Assembly (NCBI GenBank): GCA_963082875.1
Contig: OY720099.1
Span: 4,650,001-4,714,000 of the forward strand
DNA from: Corella eumyota
Taxonomy: Eukaryota > Chordata > Ascidiacea > Phlebobranchia > Corellidae
DNA length: 64,000 nucleotides
Direction: 5' to 3'
Below, in pieces: positions 58,901 through 64,000 of the stretch; position 1 is the first letter of the stretch; each line of letters begins with the position of its first letter. A program made the position numbers and the translations under genes. The notes under the pieces were generated by a model that worked only from the letters and a program-made list of their open reading frames with translations, did not search any database and had not been told where the DNA came from.

Positions 58901-61900
58901 AAAATTTGAAAAAAGTACAACAAACGGCTTAGAGAGGGCAAAATAAGGTTATTTTCCTATGTCTACCAGCATATGAACTTGCGACGATGACGTTGCGTGA
59001 CTCGCGAGCGATGGGAATTTCCCTATTTACAATATTTACCTTCAAATCCCGATATCCCAAAAACTACCAGACCAATTTTTAAAATAATGGTTAGAAAAAG
59101 TTAGAAAAATTTCAACATAATTAAAAAAGAAGCTCTGCGACCGAACCATCTCTTTAATATTTTTACTGCTTGTATAAGAAAAAATTTTAAATTGATATTA
59201 TCCTTTAAAATAGAAAGCACAGAAATTTTAAATTATTATTTAATGTCATTAATTTATATTTTTTCCTTTATTAGAAATTTAAATTGCTTTATTTGTTTAG
59301 CTCAATGACAAGATTTTATTTTTTTTCTTAGATCCTGATTTATGTATAACTTATCATTTATTAAAAAAAAATACAACAAAATTAGTAGTTGTATGTCTCA
59401 TGCATTTTGCCATATTTAATAATATTGAAAGTTACTTAAATAATTTTTGGTATACATTTTTTACAGGTATGCACATTCTAAAATTAACCAATCTACTAAC
59501 TGTACTTTAACAAATCATATATAATTAATAACTTAGCACTACAATAAATAACTGCATAGCATTGATAAAAAATATTAAAACATTTCTGCAAAATAGTTTT
59601 TTTTGCCAAAAAGGAAGACCGTGTATTTTATTTAAAAAGTAGCAATATTTAATACATATATACTACAAAAAAATTTATTGTGCAAAAATATTTAAAATTG
59701 TTTTGATAATTTAAATAGAACCCGTTGCAAGTGGAGATTTGATAGCGCTTTATCTGAATCAGGAATGCTTAATTGTGGGTTCCCAGGTTTAATTTATGGA
59801 GATCAAGAACTCTCAACTTTGCATCTGGGTTCTGGTGGAGGAAGTGGAGGAAAAAATGATGGTTCAAATCCCTCCCCTTCTGGAGCAAGGTTATTGTTAT
59901 TAAAATAATTTTAAAATTCAATTCCGTTTTAAATCTTTAAATTGCAAATGTTTTAAAGTAGCAATTAAATTAAAAGGTCTGATAAACATTTTGTTAATGC
60001 CATAAATTGTATTCTATAATACAAACATGTAACTGCATTGTAGTTAGGCTTAGTCAATTATTTCAAAGTTAAACTAAATTTTAAGAGGGGGAAATGGTGG
60101 TGGTGCTATTCGATTATTTTCATCAAACAATCTTGAAATTTTGGGTTCAGTTTTAGTTGATGGTGAAAATGGAGATGGTGATAAAAGTGAAAGGTAAGAT
60201 TGTGCTTTAGCAAAATAAATTTTATGAATAATCAAGTTAAGGCACAAGACATTTAAAGTTGATATGAGGTTAATGATTTTCTTCCCACTGTTGTCTGAGG
60301 AATTGTTAAATAAAATGCTAATACTGACCCAGTTTCGAGTTGCCTTTTGCAGTTTGCGATACTATTCATCATAAGTGCCAAAAAATAAAGCAGCTGCGTA
60401 AGTGTTGGCTTAGCAGGGGTTCATACTGTATATAGCACCTTACTCAAGTGCACTACAGCATGTAAGCAGTGGGAATCAAACTTTCGTCCTCATGTAATGT
60501 AGCAAAAGTTCTGACTATTACACCACGCTGCCGGTATAGTTTTTTTTTCCTTGTATATATCTTTATCCTCGATATGGAAAAGTCAAATGCGCGACTTAAA
60601 CATAGAGTAACATCAGTTACTTCGACCCAGTCTTAAGTTGCCTGTGGTAGTTTGGGATATTATAGATTATAATTGCCCAATAATTATACTGCTGATTAAG
60701 TGCTGGCTCAGCAGGAGTTCATACCGTTCATAGCCTTACTCAAGGGCACTACAGCATAAGATCAGTGGGGATTGAACCCACGACCTCATGTGTTGTATAA
60801 CAAGTGTTCTTACCACTACGCTGCCGGTTAATGGTGAAAAGTTGTCATTTTGGTCATCCTTTATAATCCATAAAGAAAATTTTTTTACAATATATGTTAA
60901 AATATATATATATATTACATTTAATTTTATGGTTGTGCAATAATTATAGTTTAAAATAAAAAACACTAACTATTTAAAGTGTTCTATATTTTAGTTATTT
61001 TAATATTTTTTATTTTAGTTGTGCAGCATGCCCGAGAGCATGTTCTAGTCAAGGTTCTACTCATGGTTGTCATGGTACTTCAACTACAGCTTGTTATGAT
61101 GCATCTGGTGCTGGTGGAGGTGGTAGTGGTGGTTCACTTTATTTAAGAGGAACCAATGTTGATATTGGTATTTTTAAATAAAAGTGGTTAAAGAAAGAAA
61201 AAAACTAAATATGTGTATTGTGTGGTTAAAAGTAAAATGTCACATTTTTAACTAAAAATCAACTTTGACTATTTCATAAATTGTTCACATTTTAACTTTA
61301 TAAAATAACTGTAATTTTTTTTTTAAATTCTTAAAAAAATATAGTTATAACTTTGGCAAACTTTTTCTTATAATACCAAAATAGTTTTAATATATTAAAC
61401 TTGATTAGGGGTAAACAAAATTTCGGTAAATGGTGGAAGGGGCGGATATGGGGCTTATAAGGCATGTGGGGGAGATGGGGGTAATGGAAGAATTCGAATT
61501 GATTATGCCACCCTGAAAGGGAGTTACCCTGATGGTACTTTTTTGAAAAGAATTCATACCTTTACAGTACGTTGATAAAAGCACAAAAAAAGAAGTTTGT
61601 TTAATTTAGTATTTAAAATGTATCCACAATTCAGATTACATTTTGATACATATTATTTTTAGCATATTTTTTAAAATCATTAACTTACGTTTGTACCATT
61701 CATGGGTTAATGTAAAATACAGTAAAAACTTTTTTGTTTTTATACTAAATTCTATTAACTATTTTATTTGTTTAAGGGTGATTTTGAACAATATACCTAC
61801 ACTTACTCGGTTTGGGCATTTAACTCCTCCAAAACCTTAGGTCAACCAATCTCCAGAACAAAATTTAACTTTATAACTGTCACATGTGTTTTGAAGTTAA

Positions 61901-63661
61901 CTGCTTTTGTCAAAGCACAACAGACACCTTTATTAAGGTAAAGCATACATTTATATGCTAGGCTTTAAAAGTTTTATTTAAAAATAACTTTGCTTCTGTT
62001 TACAAAAAAGTTTACCTTACAATTTAAAGCTTTGTTTAACAAAAAAACTAAAATGTAAGTTCTGTGTAATGTAACTATTTGTTTAATATGTTATACTCTA
62101 TAAAACTTTATTTTAAATTATTTTGTAGAATTTTTTCCGTACCAGGACCTACAGGGGCTTATAATAAAGAGGGTAAATATAAAATCAATTTTGGACTTTT
62201 TCCTTCCAGCAGCTTTTCTGAGCCATTTATGGGGGCTTTTCCAGAAGTTAAAGTCCCCAATGTAATTGCTGGACAGATAACATCTGAAACCAATAACACC
62301 AATATTATTTTACAAGTAAATTTGTTTTAAAATTTGTTGTTTTAATAAGGCACACATTTTACTTAAGGCAAGTTGCAAAATCCTTGATATTCTCAACGTT
62401 AAATATTTTAATGTAAAACTACATTAATTCACTTATAATTAAAATGAAAAAAAAATTTGTTACAAATGTTAATGAAGTTTGTGTTACAAGTAATATTTTT
62501 ATATTAAAAATAATACTTTACATATAAAACCTATTTATTTTTAATTTTTAAATTAAAAAATAATTAAAATGGAACTAAGTTATTATAATACATAGGCATC
62601 AAAATGTTGGGCAACACCCCAAGAAACTAATTATGAAGACTTCCCTGTAAATTTGCCAAGTAATGTATATCCTATAATTGATGAAAGGTAAAAACAATAT
62701 TTTAATAATGTGAACATTTAAAATAGTTTTTTTATTGTTTTAATAAAATTTTAACTTTATTTTCTTTTAGTGAGTTTATAAGTAAATAAAACTATAATCG
62801 GTATGTTTTTCTTCAGTTGTTTGGCCCAAAATTCGTTCGATTTCAAAAATGAAGTTAAAGTTATTCGTAATTATGATACCAAAGTTCAATTTCAGTTTCA
62901 ATCATTTCTTTGGCCAAACGTTAGTTTTATGAAGCAAAAGATTTATGTGTATTGTCTCGTCACTATTTGTGATTTAGATGTACAATTTGGGTGCAAAAAC
63001 CTTGTAAGCATTTACAAAACTAATTGAAAAACTAATGTATTTTACAACTTAGAAACTTAATCCTATCAATTAACCTGTAGGATTGTCCTAACTCGCAACA
63101 AAAACAAAGACAACGTAGAGAAGTGGAACCAGGTCATGTGATCAGCATTGGTCCAATCAAAATCGAGGAGAGTTTTGAAGACCTTTGTTTAAAGGTGATT
63201 TTGAATCAAAACCCTTATTCTGAATAACAACCTGTATTTGACATAAGTTACATTATTTACTAAATAAATGAAAAACGTTTTGTTTAGAACAATGGTGGAT
63301 GTGATGAAATATGCTCAGTGATCAACAATGAAATAACTTGTTCATGTTACGAAGGAAAAACATATGACTCTATTTCACAATCTTGTAAAGGTAAGAGATT
63401 AGCCAATAACTTAAACTCATAATTTTAAAACTATAACCCTTTACCATTTTTTTATTTTAATAGTTATTTCATTAACTAAGGAATATCCTTATCCATTGTA
63501 CATGTTTTGATCTAAAAAAACTGCTTTGATTACATGTAGACATTCATACTTATGTTGGAGATACACATCTAATTTTGTTTTGTGTGTTTGGAACTATGTT
63601 GGGATTGATTAGCATGTTTGTGGCTTGGAAGTTATTCAAAAAGGATGTCCCAGAAAAATGA
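55901..63661 (+). CDS. Type I membrane protein: glycine-rich region, ZP domain, furin site, EGF module
   Basis: Fifteen exons (55901-55985, 56385-56545, 56999-57184, 57339-57553, 59719-59889, 60086-60193, 61019-61167, 61409-61566, 61777-61937, 62129-62315, 62596-62687, 62817-63003, 63081-63194, 63288-63390, 63540-63661) sum to 2199 nt, 732 residues. Signal peptide 1-28; a region about 145-390 with Gly runs (NLGGGGGGAKYG, GGGGSYGTNG) and a Cys cluster, resembling the glycine-rich extracellular domain of ALK/LTK but with no kinase. A ZP domain follows (about 405-620; NFITVTCVLKL, SKCWATP, VQFQFQSFLW, IYVYCLVTICD). RQRREV (630-635) is a consensus furin-type site, as in ZP proteins that polymerise after cleavage. 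An EGF-like module (NNGGCDEICS) and one membrane helix (about 702-722) with a short basic tail end the protein. A matrix- or coat-forming role is likely; I do not know an orthologue. A TTTTAATTTGCAG acceptor 21 nt before the ATG suggests a 5' UTR intron or spliced leader. Confidence 0.88.
56647..56900. mobile_element. hAT-like MITE with perfect 8-bp target duplication
   Basis: 254 bp, with terminal inverted repeats CCAGTCTGGAAAGTAGGGCAG and CTGCCCTACTTTCCAGGCTGG (20 of 21 matching) flanked by GCAATCAA on both sides (56639-56646 and 56901-56908). An 8-bp duplication and CAG-type ends fit the hAT superfamily. The interior is rich in GCGTGCACGC-type palindromes. It lies in the second intron of the ZP gene. 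Confidence 0.88.
57763..59149. repeat. 1.4-kb foldback element in ZP gene intron 4
   Basis: Arms of about 400 bp (57763-58180 and 58745-59149) are inverted copies. They start with ATGGTTCGGTCGCAGAG and share ATAACCTTATTTTGCCCTCT and the stretch GTTTGTTGTACTTTTTT. Each arm holds a kB-like palindrome (GGGAAATTCCC at 57894, GGGAATTTCCC at 59013). The spacer of about 560 bp has no coding potential that I recognise. Target duplication not clear. Confidence 0.88.
60323..60536 (-). mobile_element. SINE, 3'-truncated
   Basis: In complement: ACCGGCAGCGTGGTGTAAT head and body to AACTCGAAACTGGGTCAGTA, where it stops. In the intron between exons 6 and 7 of the ZP gene, antisense to it. Confidence 0.8.
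60568..60832 (-). mobile_element. SINE, near full length
   Basis: In complement: AACCGGCAGCGTAGTGGTAAGA, GTGGGTTCAATCCCCACTGA, body, then AGTAACTGATGTTACTCTATG and ATTTGACTTTTCCATATCGAG. It lies 30 bp from the previous copy in the same orientation, suggesting insertion near the tail of an older one. Confidence 0.88.
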
Positions 63662-64000
63662 AGTGTTGTTTATTAACAAACATTAAATACAATTTGGCAT
63701 TATACAATTATTACTTTATATACTTCTGCTTATTCAGTAAATATTATAACAATCACATTTTTTAAAAGTTGAACTCTTTTTAATCTTTACGAAATCTTGT
63801 TTCATTTGTTAGCCTACATCTTACATCCTATATAGTTTGGTGTTATGTGTTTTATGATATATTATGTGTAATCTTTTATTAACAATGGCAATATAGCAAA
63901 TATATACTCTTATTGTAAATATATTAAAATATTTTGTTTTAGAAAGGGGTTTGGAATTAAAGATTCACGCCTGATATTACCAATATATAATATCCCAAGC
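63662..64000. other. 3' flank of the ZP gene
   Basis: AT-rich, with ATTAAA at about 63683 as a possible poly(A) signal. The final bases (AATATCCCAAG) resemble the conserved SINE body, so another SINE copy may start at the window edge. Confidence 0.4.

Overview
The window is AT-rich animal DNA (introns, GT-AG splice sites, dispersed tRNA-derived SINEs). Gene content (TBK1, a VWC2/brorin-like gene, ARMH1, an SLC22 carrier, a ZP-domain protein), short introns and the style of the SINE point to an invertebrate chordate, most likely an ascidian such as Ciona. That assignment is an inference from protein resemblance and repeat style, not from a database match.

From left to right: a TBK1/IKK-epsilon-type kinase (982-8589, 16 exons), a VWC2-like secreted protein (9519-11214, 3 exons), ARMH1 (12434-15852, 9 exons), an SLC22 organic-ion transporter (16322-21360, 13 exons), a repeat-filled gap, a membrane C-type lectin (24489-27868, 8 exons), a tiny two-exon gene (29522-29967), and a tandem array of C2H2 zinc-finger genes (30699-50944). 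All of these are on the minus strand. After a gene-free stretch, one plus-strand gene (55901-63661, 15 exons) encodes a type I membrane protein with a glycine-rich region, a ZP domain, a furin-type site and an EGF module. I rebuilt the exons by hand; every multi-exon model keeps one open frame from start to stop, and the summed exon length is a multiple of three in each case.

The most notable system is the array: 13 intact single-exon genes plus two decayed remnants, all in one orientation. All share an N-terminal block with the core LIL-x-E-I-x-G/A-x-R-x-D-x-K/R followed by coiled-coil-like heptads, then an acidic variable linker and 2 to 12 C2H2 fingers at the C-terminus. I do not recognise this N-terminal block as KRAB, SCAN, BTB, ZAD or SET-type. 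It looks like a lineage-specific zinc-finger family expanding by tandem duplication, youngest in the middle (genes 6-9). A related dispersed repeat of about 170 bp lies in direct orientation at both sides of the array.

A second notable locus is the lectin: its cytoplasmic tail is built from 36-nt phase-1 exons that appear to have been doubled as an exon pair together with the intron, giving two tyrosine motifs (YEPV and YMNF).

Repeats are abundant: about ten SINE copies of one family, two copies of a hAT-like MITE (one with a perfect 8-bp target duplication), a 1.4-kb foldback element with arms of about 400 bp, a second foldback whose arms are made of short tandem units, and two simple tandem arrays. 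I saw no retrovirus-like, Polinton-like or capsid/envelope-bearing element, no rRNA, no convincing functional tRNA and no CRISPR array.
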